In this document: one piece after another, positions 34,352 to 45,895 of the stretch
Position numbering within the stretch: the first letter of the stretch is position 1
Layout of the letters: each line of letters begins with the position of its first letter
NCBI GenBank assembly: GCA_022749755.1
Contig: CM040444.1
Span: 7,691,009 to 7,755,008, forward strand
Direction: 5' to 3'
Length of the DNA stretch: 64,000 nucleotides
Origin: Azadirachta indica
Lineage: Eukaryota; Streptophyta; Magnoliopsida; Sapindales; Meliaceae
Translations under genes and position numbers: made by a program
Notes under the pieces: generated by a model
Seen by the model: the letters and a program-made list of their open reading frames with translations, nothing else
Told to the model about the DNA's origin: nothing
Databases searched by the model: none

Positions 34352-35548
34352 GAAAAAGTTACTAAAATGCTTACTGTTCACCCAAGTTTTTTAAGTAAAC
34401 CACTGTTTAAAATTATTTTTAAAATAATCAAGTGGATTTTTTTTTTATAAGATTGCCCGTGACTAAAAAATTTAACATCTTCTTTTTTTTCCAATATCTT
34501 GCTTCTCTCTTTTTTCTTCCTTTCTTCTTTTTCTAATTTCTTTTGTCTTATTTTAATAGAGACTTTTTCTTTAATTTTTCTACCACAAACTCAAATTTTT
34601 ATTCCATTTCAATTGAAAGATATCAACCAAACATTAAAGTACAAGCAGATAGATGATCATAGTTTGAAAAACAAAGAAAAAAATTTTGTTAAAAATATAA
34701 AAATTGATGTTATTTGTGTGTAGTTAGAAATTATAGTAAGAGAAATTGTTATTGAGGTGTGTGTTAGTTGTTTGAATGTGTTTGGTGTAAATGATTAAGA
34801 GAGAAAATGAGAATTGAAATTTTGAAAACAAATTTGCAATGTAGTTTTAATCATGGATGATTTTTTCCCTACGAGTGAAAGATTTCATGAGAAAAAAATA
34901 TCTACGATCAAAGTTACTTTCAATCGTAGGTATTTTTTCCTTATGATCGAGACTATGTTTGCAACATGCTTCAATGTCCAACTTTAATCGTGCCTGGAAC
35001 AATTGATTTTCATTCACATTTAGAAAAGGACATTCTAGCACGGCAGCATTATCAACACAATACACATTTCAAACCAACATAATCAACACAAAGCACATTT
35101 CAAAACAAATTAACGCTAATTTCTTATAATGCATCAACATAAAATTTTTATTCTAACACATTTCAACTGCAAATCATAATAAAAAACAAAATATACCCCA
35201 AAAGAACGGCCAGGATCAGGGGATGCATCGCCGTCGCTTGTCATTGAGAATCTCTTTTGACACTCTCGTCGTCAACTTGATGCTTTTCACATCTACTACA
35301 ACTGTCGACTACCATCGTATAAACACAATGCTGTATCAGGTGATTTGTGGTTCTAATTTTGCGAAAATGAATGTGTGTTAGGGTTTCATTTTAGGGAAAA
35401 ATTTTGGTTCAAGTTGGCTTTTGCTATTTTTGGTCTTGTGGTGCAATTTTGTCTAACATATTTTACTTGATCATTTTTTAAAACAATTTTAAATACTGGT
35501 TAGTTTAGAAAACTTGGGATAAACAATGGGCATTTTAATAAATTTGTC
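34352..35548. mobile_element. Non-autonomous Mutator-type element (1197 bp) with 9-bp target duplication
   Basis: The target site AAAATCAAA is present without error at 34343-34351 and 35549-35557. Inside it the ends are inverted repeats of about 100 bp: GAAAAAGTTACTAAAATGC on the left and, read on the other strand, GACAAATTTATTAAAATGC on the right, continuing through CCCAAGTTTT and ATAATCAAGTGGA/ATGATCAAGTAAA. A 9-bp duplication with long inverted ends is typical of the Mutator superfamily. No transposase frame is seen. The more GC-rich middle (34840-35340) might be captured host DNA. It is absent upstream of gene D, so it inserted after the C/D duplication. Confidence 0.88.
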
Positions 35549-35602
35549 AAAATCAAAACTCATGCATCATATTTTCCTTTCTTTTTTCTTATTTCCAATT
35601 GC

Positions 35603-35659
35603 GGGACCCACCACAAAGGTAGTGGGACCCACCACAAAGGTAGTGGGACCCACCACAGG
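35603..35659 (+). promoter_or_regulatory. 21-bp tandem repeat with three TCP-type sites upstream of gene C
   Basis: The unit GGGACCCACC...AGGTAGT is repeated 2.7 times (35603, 35624, 35645). Each copy holds GGACCCAC, a match to the GGNCCCAC core bound by class I TCP transcription factors; copies two and three are extended to GTGGGACCCAC. The array lies about 245-300 bp before the gene C start codon and is missing at the same place in gene D. Regulation by TCP proteins is inference. Confidence 0.6.
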
Positions 35660-35828
35660 AAAGATCCCTCTTCTGTAGTAATAAAAAAGTCTTGGATTTG
35701 GTTTTTTTACTTGTCTATTACTTATCTCTCTAAATTTTTTTTATAAATTAATTGTTTATCTTGATTGACTCTTTTTCTCTCTCTTCTTGATAATGAAAAT
35801 GACACGATATAATATTTTTGAGATAGAT

Positions 35829-35838
35829 TATATAAACG
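35829..35838 (+). promoter_or_regulatory. TATA box of gene C
   Basis: TATATAAACG lies 73 bp before the ATG at 35902, the same spacing as TATATAAAGG in gene D, within a conserved stretch (TTTTTGAGATAGATTATATAAA). Confidence 0.65.
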
Positions 35839-35901
35839 CATAAATGGAAACATGAATTATGATAGATGTGTTCGCAGCTTAATTTGCAAGAGGAAGAAGA
35901 A

Positions 35902-37788
35902 ATGGCTGGTGGAAATGTTGCTTACAGTTATGCTAAAAATTCAACCATCATGGTACATCACCAATCACTATTTGATTCCATCATCTCTCTTGATAATCTA
36001 GTAATTTTTTCTAATTATTATTGCTTTTACGATCTGAATTTTATATAAGGCGATGTTTGGGAGCTTGAATGAGTTGGTTATCTTCTTTTTAGGAATTTAA
36101 TTTTGATTCATTCAGAAATCATGTTTACTCTATGACATCTAATCCCCACTTACGGCAATGCAGAGAGACGTTGTAGATGCTGGAAAGGAACTACTCAAAG
36201 AAGCAATATTAGAAAATTTTGACTTGGAAAGTCTGAGGTTTGATTCTCCAAGCACAGTAATTAATATAGTCGATTTAGGTTGCTCTGTTGGACCTAATAC
36301 CTTTCTGGTTATGCAAAATATCATTGAAGCTATAGAGTTGAAATTCCTCCAAGCTAAAAACCAAAACCTTTCAACACTAGAATTCCAAGCATTCTTCAAT
36401 GATCACAAAGAAAATGATTTTAACACACTCTTTAAAAACCTTCCTCCTTCTCGGAAATACTTCGCTGCCGGTGTGCCCGGTTCCTTTCACGGTCGCTTGT
36501 TTCCCAACTCTTCTCTACACTTTGCCCACATGTCCTATGTTCTACACTTTCTTTCCAAGATTCCAAAAGAAGTTGTGGATAGGAATAAAAGCAATATACT
36601 CAACTTTTCAGAAAAAGAAGTTGTTGAGGCATTTTCAACTCAGTTCAAGAACGATGTGAACTGTTTTCTGAACGCTAGAGCAGAAGAACTTGTATCTGGA
36701 GGTTTGATGTTTATTTTAACGACGGCTGTCCGTGATGGCATCTCTTTCTCTGACACCATGGCTGGTGTATATTACGATGTTTTAGGTTCTTGCTTCAAAG
36801 ACTTGGTCAAAATGGTAAGAATCAATAACAGACATCTGCTACTACATTTGAAGACTACTGTGCTGATCTAAAATTTTAAAATATTAATCAAACGAAAAAG
36901 ACAAGAATTAATATAACATGACAGCACATCTTGAATTATTGATGTTTGAATAATTTATATCTTTTTTCTAACAACAACAATGATATGTACATATGACAGC
37001 ACATCTTTAATTATTGGTGTTTGAATAATTTATCTTATCGTTTCAACAACAAATTTATATGGTTAGTGGCGGAGCCACGTGGCCCGGCGTGAAAATCTTG
37101 AAATGTAAGGTAAATTTTATCAATTTAATACTTCAAATTTTAGTTTTATTAATCTGGTCCCAGAAAGTTTTGAATCATTGCATTTGAGCCCTTAAATTTA
37201 ATCTTAGCTCCCCCATGTGTCTACTACGTATGTATGAGGTATGACTAGTAATCTCATATTTTTATATCTACGTTTACTTTATTTGTAAATTATTGAATTT
37301 ATTACTCCGAAATGTTAGAATTACGTAAGTTTAACAATTTACAAATAAGTTTAAATATATATATAAACATGGAGTTACTAATCTCTTTATATATATATAA
37401 AAGTAATTAATTTATTAGTTATTGATATTATACAAATGTGTTTTTCTTCTTCTAGGGAGTACTTGGAGAAGAAAAGGTGAACTCCTTCAACATGCCTGCA
37501 TATCCTGCAAGCGTTAAGGAGGTGGAGGCAATATTTAGAACAAATGGAAATTTCAGTATTGAAAAGATGGAGAAATTTGCCCCGTCTATAGAAACCCCAC
37601 TCACACCCGAAAGTTATGAGTCAGTAGTCAGAACTGGCAAGGATGAACTCATTAGGAATCATTTTGGAGATGAGCTTGCAGAACAAATATTCAACCATTT
37701 CAGCAAAAAAATTCAAGAGAATTTCGCCAAAATTCCGGGTGTTATGGGTAACAATTTAAGCCTCTTCATTTTACTCAAGCGGATTTAA
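35902..37788 (+). CDS. SABATH carboxyl methyltransferase, gene C (3 exons, 344 aa)
   Basis: Exons: 35902-35952 (17 codons), 36164-36814 (217 codons) and 37456-37788 (110 codons plus stop), with phase-0 GT-AG introns of 211 and 641 bp. The start is chosen because ATGGCTGG follows the conserved GCAAGAGGAAGAAGAA leader; it aligns with Met9 of genes A and B, so the first eight residues are gone. Exon 1 ends NSTIM, placing Met where A and B have the substrate-binding Gln. Motif I VDLGCSVGPNT spans residues 53-63, followed by NDFN, GVPGSFHGRLFP and HMSYVLHFLS. Intron 2 carries a repeat (around 37060-37240, GGCGGAGCCACG) absent from gene D. AATAAA lies near 37815. All exons are open, so it may be active, with a changed acid pocket. 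Confidence 0.85.
37060..37240. repeat. Dispersed repeat in intron 2 of gene C
   Basis: The phrase TTAGTGGCGGAGCCACGTGG and the following AAATCTTG..GTCCC..AGCCCTTAAATT..TAGCTCCCCCATG have the look of a common plant dispersed repeat. Gene D has other sequence at this place (about 53225-53345), so insertions into the intron were independent. Its class is not certain. Confidence 0.45.
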
Positions 37789-38317
37789 TATATGCGAATT
37801 CTAGAATTTTATTAAATAAAAAGTTGAATATTTACTAATTGAAATTTAAATAAATATGTTATGAAAATAAATAGATTTGTATGTATGGATTTAAATGATT
37901 TTTAATTAGTATGTTTTCTATTTTTTTCTTTATAAATATACTGTTGTTATTCATTGTTCCTGTTTTCATTTTTAGTGAAAGGACAATTTCAATTTGTCCC
38001 AACTAAAATTGACAGAATGTATCTGCAACTTTAATAAAAGTCATCAAATCACCTGCAATATTATCTTTTACCGTAATGTAATAGTATATTGATTGCATTT
38101 GAGTTGGAAAAAGATGACTTTACTCTTGAATAATTAAAATTTGTTGTTGAATGGACAAAATTACCCTTAAATAATCAAAATTAATTTTTTATTTTTTCTT
38201 CTTTGTTCTTTCCTTATCGCTTCGTCTCTCTTCATCTCTCGTTAATTTTTTTTTTCTTCTTCTCCATCTTTTATTCCTTTTTTATCTTTCTTTTTTGTTC
38301 ATTCTTAGCAGCCATGA

Positions 38318-39590
38318 GATGAAATTCCTAGTTTACTCTATACTCTTACCTTGGGTGAAAAAGGTTGTGGTTGCCGATGAAATTCTTTAGTATAATTCTT
38401 TGAAATAAGCCTACAACCCTTTTTGATATCGACTACCATTACTTATGTGGCTATGGAGATCTTATCCGATAAAACGTGCTAGCTAGGCGTGATCTTCCCT
38501 CGTTTTTCATTCCTTCAAATCATTCTTTCTATTCTACATATCTTCTAGATTCTGAAAAATTAATTTAAAGTTTCATATAACTTTTAAAAGGAAGAAAGAT
38601 TCTGAAACGTAAAAGGAGGACCACAACTTTAATAAAGTGGTAGAAAAAGTTAGATCATTAAAGGTGTGCACGAGATCACGAATGGAATATATTTCCTTTA
38701 AATTATTATAAATAAAATAAAGTAGTAAAAAAAGTTAGATCATTAAAGGTATGCACGAGATCACTAATGGATTATATTTCCTTTAAATTATTATAAATAA
38801 AGTATATAGTTTTATAAGATATGCACTTAAAAACTTTAGAAAAAGTGTGACTAATAATTGACTAGATTTATGTTCAAAGAGCTTATATTACATGTATGTT
38901 AATCCTCTAATGATATTAGATAAGTGTCAATTGAATATTGTTAATACATAATAGTTTATTTAGTACTATGGTGCTTTCAATATATTTAAAAAATAGCTTA
39001 AAGTCATAGCCACTAAATGTCAAATATTAACAAAAAAAATTAAGTTAATTTTACTAAACAATTCATAATTTTTTGTCTTGTCAATATTACATGAGAGGTT
39101 TATTGAAAATTTAGATACGTATTTTTATAAAATAATATTATGGATGAGATAAATACTATTATAATGATTAGATATTATAAAACTATCGATAATTATTTAC
39201 TTTTAAATTAAGGAGTTTATGATTAATTGAATATAATTTTTTTTATTTTTACATTGGAGGCGTCATGTTGAATGGGTGCTACAAATTTTTAGTGAAAAAA
39301 TGAAATTTGATGAAGAAAAGAAATTTCAAAACCTTTTGCCATGCCATTATTTAAGAGACCAAATAAACATTCTTGATGAACAAACCAAAGTGCAAGTACT
39401 TGACAACATCTTTGGTTGGAGTTGGACCCTTGATTCCATCTGCTCTTTTAGATGGGAAAGATGCCATTAATACTTTCAAAGGAGATCTTTTCAATAGTTC
39501 TAAAAACTGCGTCCAATGGCTCAACTCAAAGCCTAAATCATCCGTGATTTGAGTATCGTTTGGAAGCATTTCTTTGTTGTTTAAGAATGG
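38318..39590 (+). pseudogene. Broken UDP-glycosyltransferase, UGT75-like (unit C)
   Basis: Downstream of gene C, scattered frames give a glycosyltransferase in correct order. Pieces are KFLVYSILLPWVKKV (38320), FDIDYHYLCGYGDLI ending in a stop (38428-38475), ARRDLPSFFIPSN (38483-38520), RDQINILDEQTKVQVLDN (39355-39410), VGPLIPSALLDGKDAINTFKGD (39420-39490) and CVQWLNSKPKSSVI followed by a stop, then VSFGSI (39507-39570). These match the middle of plant family-1 UGTs, best the UGT75 group, which includes anthocyanin 5-O- and crocetin glucosyltransferases. The N-terminus and the sugar-donor (PSPG) box are missing. About 760 bp of foreign DNA (38550-39310) splits it. It is dead, but shows that a UGT was once next to the methyltransferase. 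Confidence 0.8.
38635..38806. repeat. 86-bp tandem duplication
   Basis: Two copies of a unit reading AAAGT.GTA.AAAAAGTTAGATC...ATTATAAATAAA adjoin, inside the DNA that splits the UGT pseudogene. They differ at only a few bases. Confidence 0.85.
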
Positions 39591-39599
39591 GAAAGAAAA

Positions 39600-40364
39600 A
39601 AAAAAGAGGAGGAAAGAAGGGCCATGTCAAGACCATTATCTCTCCCAGTTCAAGCCCATTTCGGATTATTGTTTAAGGAAGTGATTCTAAAAAGACAAAA
39701 GTTACCTTACGTGTTTATAATTTTCTTTTCAAAATCAATTTCCTACAATAAACTTTGAGATGCAGAGGAAGAATTGATTTTTAAAATCAAAATTTATAAA
39801 TTAGTTTTATTGTTAAATATAATGCCAAAATTTCCCAGTTAAAGTTACAAAAATGAAAATTAGCCCTACAATAAAAAAATTAAATTAAATTTTGACTTTA
39901 ATTAGGAGATGAAATTTTTTAAAAATAATATATGTTTCCTTTCTAAAATTTTCTACTTTTATTTTTATTTCATAATGAAAAGATTTTATATTATTTACTA
40001 TAAATTATTTGAAGTTAATATACACACACATATATATATAAACTCATTTAAAAGTTTAATTTTCATCCATGATTATTTATTATGTATATTTTGATCATTT
40101 CCCTTCAACAATTTGAAAACAAAATTTATCAAACATACAAAATTATTTTTCAAATTCATAGTACCTTTGAAAATAAAATTTATCAAGCACTAAAACTGAA
40201 TCTTTTTACACTATAGTACAGTAGAAATAAATTATTCTAATATTCACAACAATCCTAAATTGGCCCTTCATTCAAAAGTCTACATTTATTGCTAAAGTGG
40301 TAATTTATCCATTCTCCCACTCTAGTAGCACTTAGAATTTCGGATTTAGAAGCATTCTTTTGTC
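39600..40364. other. Intergenic, 3' end of unit C; no gene seen
   Basis: 39600-39905 still matches unit D (54920-55258: CCATGTCAAGACCATTATC, AAAATCAATTTCCTACA, ATAATGCCAAAATT). Past TATATGTTT the two differ because a gypsy element begins in D. The rest is AT-rich with a short (CA/TA) run near 40022-40040. Confidence 0.6.
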
Positions 40365-41145
40365 TCGATTTTGTTGATTTGTGTTTAAGGTTATTGTTTT
40401 CCCGTTCAATTCTTGATCTCATTGTTTTAGAGTTTATTTAAGACTAATCCGTTGATTTTCCCATGGTTTGACTTATGAGTTGCATGGTTAAATTGTTAAT
40501 AATAGGCATTTGAATGCTCATTAATAGGAGTTTCAGCTTTGTTTTAGTGGTGTCCAATTTAGCTAGCTGAGATCAACGTGGGTTTTTTTATTATGGTTAG
40601 GCTGAAGGAGCTGATTTGAGGGCTCTTTGGTGCTTTTACTAGGCTTTAGTTTTGATTAATTGCTTTAGAATAGATTCTGTCAAAATTTTTGTGCTTTTAT
40701 TTTCATTTAGATTTTGCTTTTCCATTTCTAATGTTGTTTGTGTTTTGTATTGGACGTTGTTTAGATCCTTACGACAATTTGTCGAGAGCTCTAACAGACC
40801 ATAAACATTAGGCACAATTTGGTCAAGCAACAGCATGTCGATTTGTAATAATCTTGAGTTAGTCGATGACACTAGTGATTCAGAAGATGACATTTGTGTC
40901 TCTCTTTGCTTGGTGAAGTGGGAATACTTAAAGGTACATTACATAAAGGCTGAGTTAGAAACATTATGATGTATTTATAGCTTAGTTTGCAAGAGAAAGA
41001 AAAAATGGCTGGCTTCGAAGCATAATCCATGCTTGGTGGAGATGTTGCTTACACTCATGCTAAAAATTTCAACATCAAAATACAACACTAATCACCATTT
41101 GATTCAACTCTCCTTTTATTGATAATCTAGTAACTTTTTTTCCTT
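40365..41145 (+). pseudogene. Orphan SABATH first exon with its 5' flank and part of intron 1
   Basis: 41005-41079 is a 25-codon exon 1 (MAGFEA, stop, SMLGGDVAYTHAKNFNIK) that aligns without gaps with exon 1 of A and B. Codon 7 is TAA, Gln25 is changed to Lys, and the splice donor GT is changed to AT. The 5' flank from 40365 aligns with the 5' flank of gene B (21790 down to 21360), and ATTTATAGCTTAGTTTGCAAGAG before the ATG is the shared leader. About 65 bp of intron 1 follow (TTGATAATCTAGTAAC), then similarity ends. No exons 2 or 3 are present. Confidence 0.85.
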
Positions 41146-42373
41146 TTTTTTTCAAGAGTAATTTTCAATTTACCTTCAAGCAAGATGGATAATCATTAAC
41201 ACGTCCCAATTTTATTGAAAGTCATCACGCCAACCCCAAACGCTATCTTTTTTTTTTCCGCTAAAGTTAATGCTAAAAGGTAAAAAGGACATTTTTGTTG
41301 GAATTAAAAATAAATTTTAGGATATTTCCACATACCTCCCCTAACGTTTATCGAAATCTTAGTTTGATGGAAGGATTGTGGAAAAGGACACAAACATCCC
41401 ATACAGCATTTGTCTACTAACAAAAGGCAATAAATTGACCAAAATACCCTAATTTCTCTCTATAGGTCCAACAACAACAATTATTTGAAATTTCACTTTA
41501 AACATAACAAATATAAAATAATACAAAATCCCTTAGAATGAAGAATATGAAATAATAATATGACCCAATGTTGAAAATATTTTGTAAACAAGTCGAGAAA
41601 TCCTAAATGAACACAAAATTTGCCTGCTTTAATTATCATTCACCATTGCACATTTTACCACAAGGCCACCATAAATCAACTCATCAGCTACCATAATACC
41701 TTCCTAGTCAGCCTATTGTCATCATTGATGGGCAATTTGTAGTGAGGGTTGTCAATAAATCAACGTGAGAATGTGCATTTGTTATAAAGTCTATAATTTT
41801 GATGTTTTAATGTTTTGATGTTTTGGTCTTTACCTAACTTATACAAAAGATAATTGCTCAATTACTTTGCAAGTTTATTATGTTGACAAAAATCTTATGC
41901 CGACATATTTCATATTATAGGCAATTTTTTGAGTATTTGAATAGAGATGAGATGGTTGTTGCTCATTTGGTTGTAGTTGTTGATGCATTCGTAAAACCTT
42001 CTCAAGGTTGGCCATTGTTGAATTCTCATAATTCTATTTTAGATAGTTTCTTGTTAATAGATGCCCATGAAGGATAACCTACTTTAATTGAAAATTTTAT
42101 CCTTTTTAGTGACTTTGATTGCTAGAGAGCTATTTTGCCAAGTTCTGAGTTGAAATTGCTTATTTTGTTAACCAATTAATTTTATGCATATTATATCTTT
42201 GAACTTGCTAATTGCGAATATTTTGATATTCAATGCGAATGCATGTTTCCCATAATGGACAAAGATTTGAACTTGTTAATTGCATACTTTCTATAGGTTA
42301 ATTTGCATATTATATCTTTTCATATATAATCATCGGGGAGAATGTTTAAACTGAACTAGAGGTTCGAACTGGT
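41146..42373. other. Intergenic, mostly nothing recognised; one coding-like fragment
   Basis: The only coding-like piece is 41912-42077, open on the plus strand after an acceptor-like TATTATAG (QFFEYLNRDEMVVAHLVVV..., ending DAHEG and a stop). Its composition looks like protein but I do not recognise it. The rest is AT-rich with dispersed-repeat character. Confidence 0.35.
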
Positions 42374-42958
42374 TCTTTTAAAATTATAAAATGATATTAA
42401 TTTGGTTAGATTCGAAACTATGACCTTAGAGAAGAAGGTTGATATCTTAACCACTACAATAAAAGTATTTTGATAATATATTTTCCAATCCCTAATAAGT
42501 AAACCCTTTTGAAAATACACATATAATAATTTCTATAATAATTGAAATTATTTTTTATTATAAAAAAAATTTATGATTCAAAAAAAATTATAATTATAAA
42601 AAATTATATATAATAACTTGAATTTAAAATTATCATTATCAAATAATAATTTTAAATAATTATTCTTAAATAATTCTTAAATAAAATAAATTATTTTATT
42701 TAAAAAACAAATCTAAATAATGATAATAGTTTTAAATTTAATGAGAATAACAATTTCAAATTCAAATTATTATACAGAATTTTTATGTCAACAATGTAAT
42801 TTATAGAAATTATTATATATGCATTTTAAAAAGGGTTAAGAATTAGAAAATAGATCATCAAAATGTATTTGGTGTAATGGTTAAGATATTTGGTTTTCTT
42901 TTTGAGGTCACAAGATCAAATCTAACCAAACTAATATTATTTTGTAATTTTAAAACAA
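42374..42958. mobile_element. Palindromic MITE (about 585 bp) with tRNA-like phrases in its arms
   Basis: Both ends read inward as TTTTAAAATTA.AAAAT.ATATTA, then TTTGGTTAGATT, ATATCTTAACCA and a run ending AAACCCTTTT/TAACCCTTTT. The arms extend at least 200 bp and the whole element can fold on itself. Within each arm, read outward, ATGGTTAAGATAT is followed about 20 bp later by GAGGTCACAAGATCAAATC, resembling the A and B boxes of a tRNA promoter. There is no coding capacity. A target duplication was not identified. Confidence 0.75.
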
Positions 42959-42989
42959 AGGTTTAAATTAAAGTATTTTTCATTTTTCA

Positions 42990-43330
42990 AAATTTTTACT
43001 AGAGATCAAAAGAATTTGGAGCTAATTCTTGGCTCTCAAAAATGTGTGTTTGCTAAGAGTAACATTGACAATAAGCAATGTTCTAAACAAAAGTTTTACA
43101 AAAATTATTTTATAAAACATTCTCCTAAGTTGAAACAAATGCCACATGTACTTGTTGCAATATTTATGGGCATTTAAGTTATAAATGTATCATTGAGATG
43201 AATGCATTTGGTTATAATATGGTGTTGGCTCCAAAGGGAATAGAAGCTAACATTCATAGACCCAAAGTGTTTTAGGTACTCAAGTGCCAAATTTGAACAT
43301 TTTTGTAGGTACCATAATCAAGGAATGATG
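42990..43330 (+). pseudogene. Copia gag C-terminal remnant with zinc-knuckle scrap
   Basis: Frames give LGAN-SWLSKMCVC-like residues (the LLGSQ..CVFDK zone of gag) near 43020-43060 and a decayed knuckle C..CNIYGHLSYKC near 43150-43190, then APKGIEANIH. These correspond to 11090-11350 of the first element. Confidence 0.6.
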
Positions 43331-43513
43331 ATGGTCGTTGATGAAGATAGAAGACAAGTTTTACACTCAAAAATTTGCAAGTCTCCCCATTTGAAAAATG
43401 GAAACATCTTACTCTTGGAGAAAAAAAAAAAAAAATTGTGTATAAGCAAATTGGTATCAAATTTCTTATCCTTTCATAACTTATTTCACAATTCCTACCT
43501 CAAGCATTCAAAG

Positions 43514-43596
43514 CATATTTGTATTTTGTTTTATTATGTATGTTGTGAGATATGCATATTTGTATTTTGTTTTATTATGTATGTTGTGAGAAATAT
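43514..43596. repeat. 41-bp tandem duplication inside the TR-GAG relative
   Basis: Two copies of a unit beginning CATATTTGTATTTTGTTTTA adjoin at 43514 and 43555. The first element has a different tandem duplication (26 bp) at the corresponding place, 11547-11598. Confidence 0.85.
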
Positions 43597-45895
43597 GCAT
43601 ATCTCGGCAATTCCATGATTTTGTAGTGATAAAATACTTGGCTTACCTCTTGATTGTTTAATGTCCATATTCTTTAGCCAAGCTTTCAAGACATGTGTTA
43701 TGTCTTGAGTTGATAAGTGTGCTTTGCACATGAGTTGATTAATTTATGCAAAAGTTCTTCTATTCTTTTATGCCTTGACAAAGATTTGTCATTGTTTGAT
43801 TTGCGTGACATATGCTTGATATTTTGATTCAATTCATGCATTCGTGCAATATGTCATAATGGCTACAAAATAAAATTTGAACATGTTATGATTAATATTT
43901 CAATTTCATTTAAGCCAAATATCAATTTTAAGGAATAAAAATGGATGGTCTAGTATTAGGAAGTGAAAGTGATTGGTTTCACATTTTAAGAACTTTGCAG
44001 CAAAACTTGCAAGACATTCTGAAACTGATTGATATTGTTTTATGGGACAAATAATATATGGTTAAAAAGCTATAGATGTCTAGTTTGTGTAAAGTCCTAC
44101 AAAATCCAATTCAAACATTGTTATAAGTAGATATACTACGATTAATTCACATAGGTCATAACCATATGAAAGATGCAGTAGTTTAGAATTATGAATTTTT
44201 ATAGGAAAAATAGGTGGATAAAATGGTCCAAATTAATATAGATCTAAAGCCCCAGAAGTCAAGAGTTCATAGAATTTTACGGTACTCAATTTGGATATCT
44301 TGATAAAAAGATATGACTCTATGAACGAGGACTACCTAGAAAACAAAATAGAAATAGGACAATTAGTCATGATGATTCGGTTGACCAAAAATCAAATTTA
44401 GTTGACCAAAATCTGAAAGCATTCTACCTCTCAAAAACCTGCAAATTAAATCCAGCAAAAAATAAGAAATGGTGAACTGAAATTTGAAAGCCTTCTGCCC
44501 CTATATTATAATCTACTTTTGTCAATTGTAGTGCCTACACCTTTCAAGTGTTTTGAACTTCTTCTCTCTCAAATCATCTCAAAAACACTTTTCCCACATT
44601 TATATTCTTCATTTGGGTACAAATTCAAAATCCACCAAAATCTATCTTTACCCTTATGAGCATTTGAAAGAATGAGTTGGATATTAGAGTATTGTGGAAC
44701 GTTTATGAACGAAAACAAATAAGTAGCCCAAACAGAGGATGAATGATTGGAATAGAAGTAAGCTTAAGAACCTAAACCATCAAAGGTTTGAATCTAGAAA
44801 AATATCATTTTAGTATTCATTTTCATTCGCTTGAATTGTTTTGAATTTTTTTCTAGATTATTATGCGAAATTGGGAGATGTTTTTCTTGACATATAAGCA
44901 CTTTAGGAGGCACAACATGACATGATATGAGTTTTCTGATCTATGCATAACTTGGATTGATTTGAACTTGTCTATAATGCACATTTTTGGTATACAATGG
45001 GGGAGAAACAAATTATTAAGTTTATTTTATTTTCATTCTTTCAGTTTTTTATGTATGAAAAAAGGAGAAGTATCATATGGTATGCAATACACTTAGGAAG
45101 AAATGTGTTTCTAATTTTATTATATGTTGTATTAATTTCACATGATGAGTGTATTTTGATTTCTGTATAAGTTATTATGATTTGAATATTTCACTATATG
45201 CACTCTTATAATAAATAAGGGGAGAATTTTTTATTTTGGTTTATTTTATATGCTCTATCCTTGTGATTGATTGTATTTGTTCAAAGTTTTAGAGGGGGCT
45301 TTCACTTTGAAAATTTTTCAAAACACATCTAAAATATGTTTTCAAATTTTGTCACCATTTATTTCCTTCGTATGCCCTTACTTGGTCCTTAAAATTTGTG
45401 CTTGTGAACTAATTTCTGATGACATATACATTGGAAACATATCTTTTTATGTTTTTAATGAAGCCAAAGGGGGAGAAAATATTGATTGCTATATGCTTCT
45501 TACGCTTTATAAATATACTTATTTTTCATGCTTTATGGATTATGTGGATATTTTTAATTGCATGATCGCTAGTGCATCAAATTTTGTCGATTATAACATT
45601 ATTTGTTTTTGATGATGCCAGTGGGGGAGAAATATGTGTTTATCTTGAAGAAAACCCCTTATGTTAAATTTTGGGTTATTTGAGCTTAAATTTGTGGAGT
45701 TTATGGATATCTTTGATTGGAATTATGGTGAAGATGGAATGAGCAAAATATAGAATGCCTTGTTTTGTACTTGTGCTTGTAGTATTTTTTATAGAGGGAG
45801 GTATTGCTCGAATACATAAGGGGAGTGGATTTCATGATCATCAAGAAAGCCTATATACCACTCAATGGCTTTGTCATTGTCAAAAAAAGGGAGAC

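Noticed and set aside
35603..35659. CRISPR-like repeat array
   Set aside because: The units abut directly without spacers and the DNA is eukaryotic, so it is a simple tandem repeat.
42374..42958. True tRNA gene
   Set aside because: The A/B-box-like phrases lack an acceptor stem, an anticodon stem and a proper T loop, and appear in both arms of an inverted repeat.
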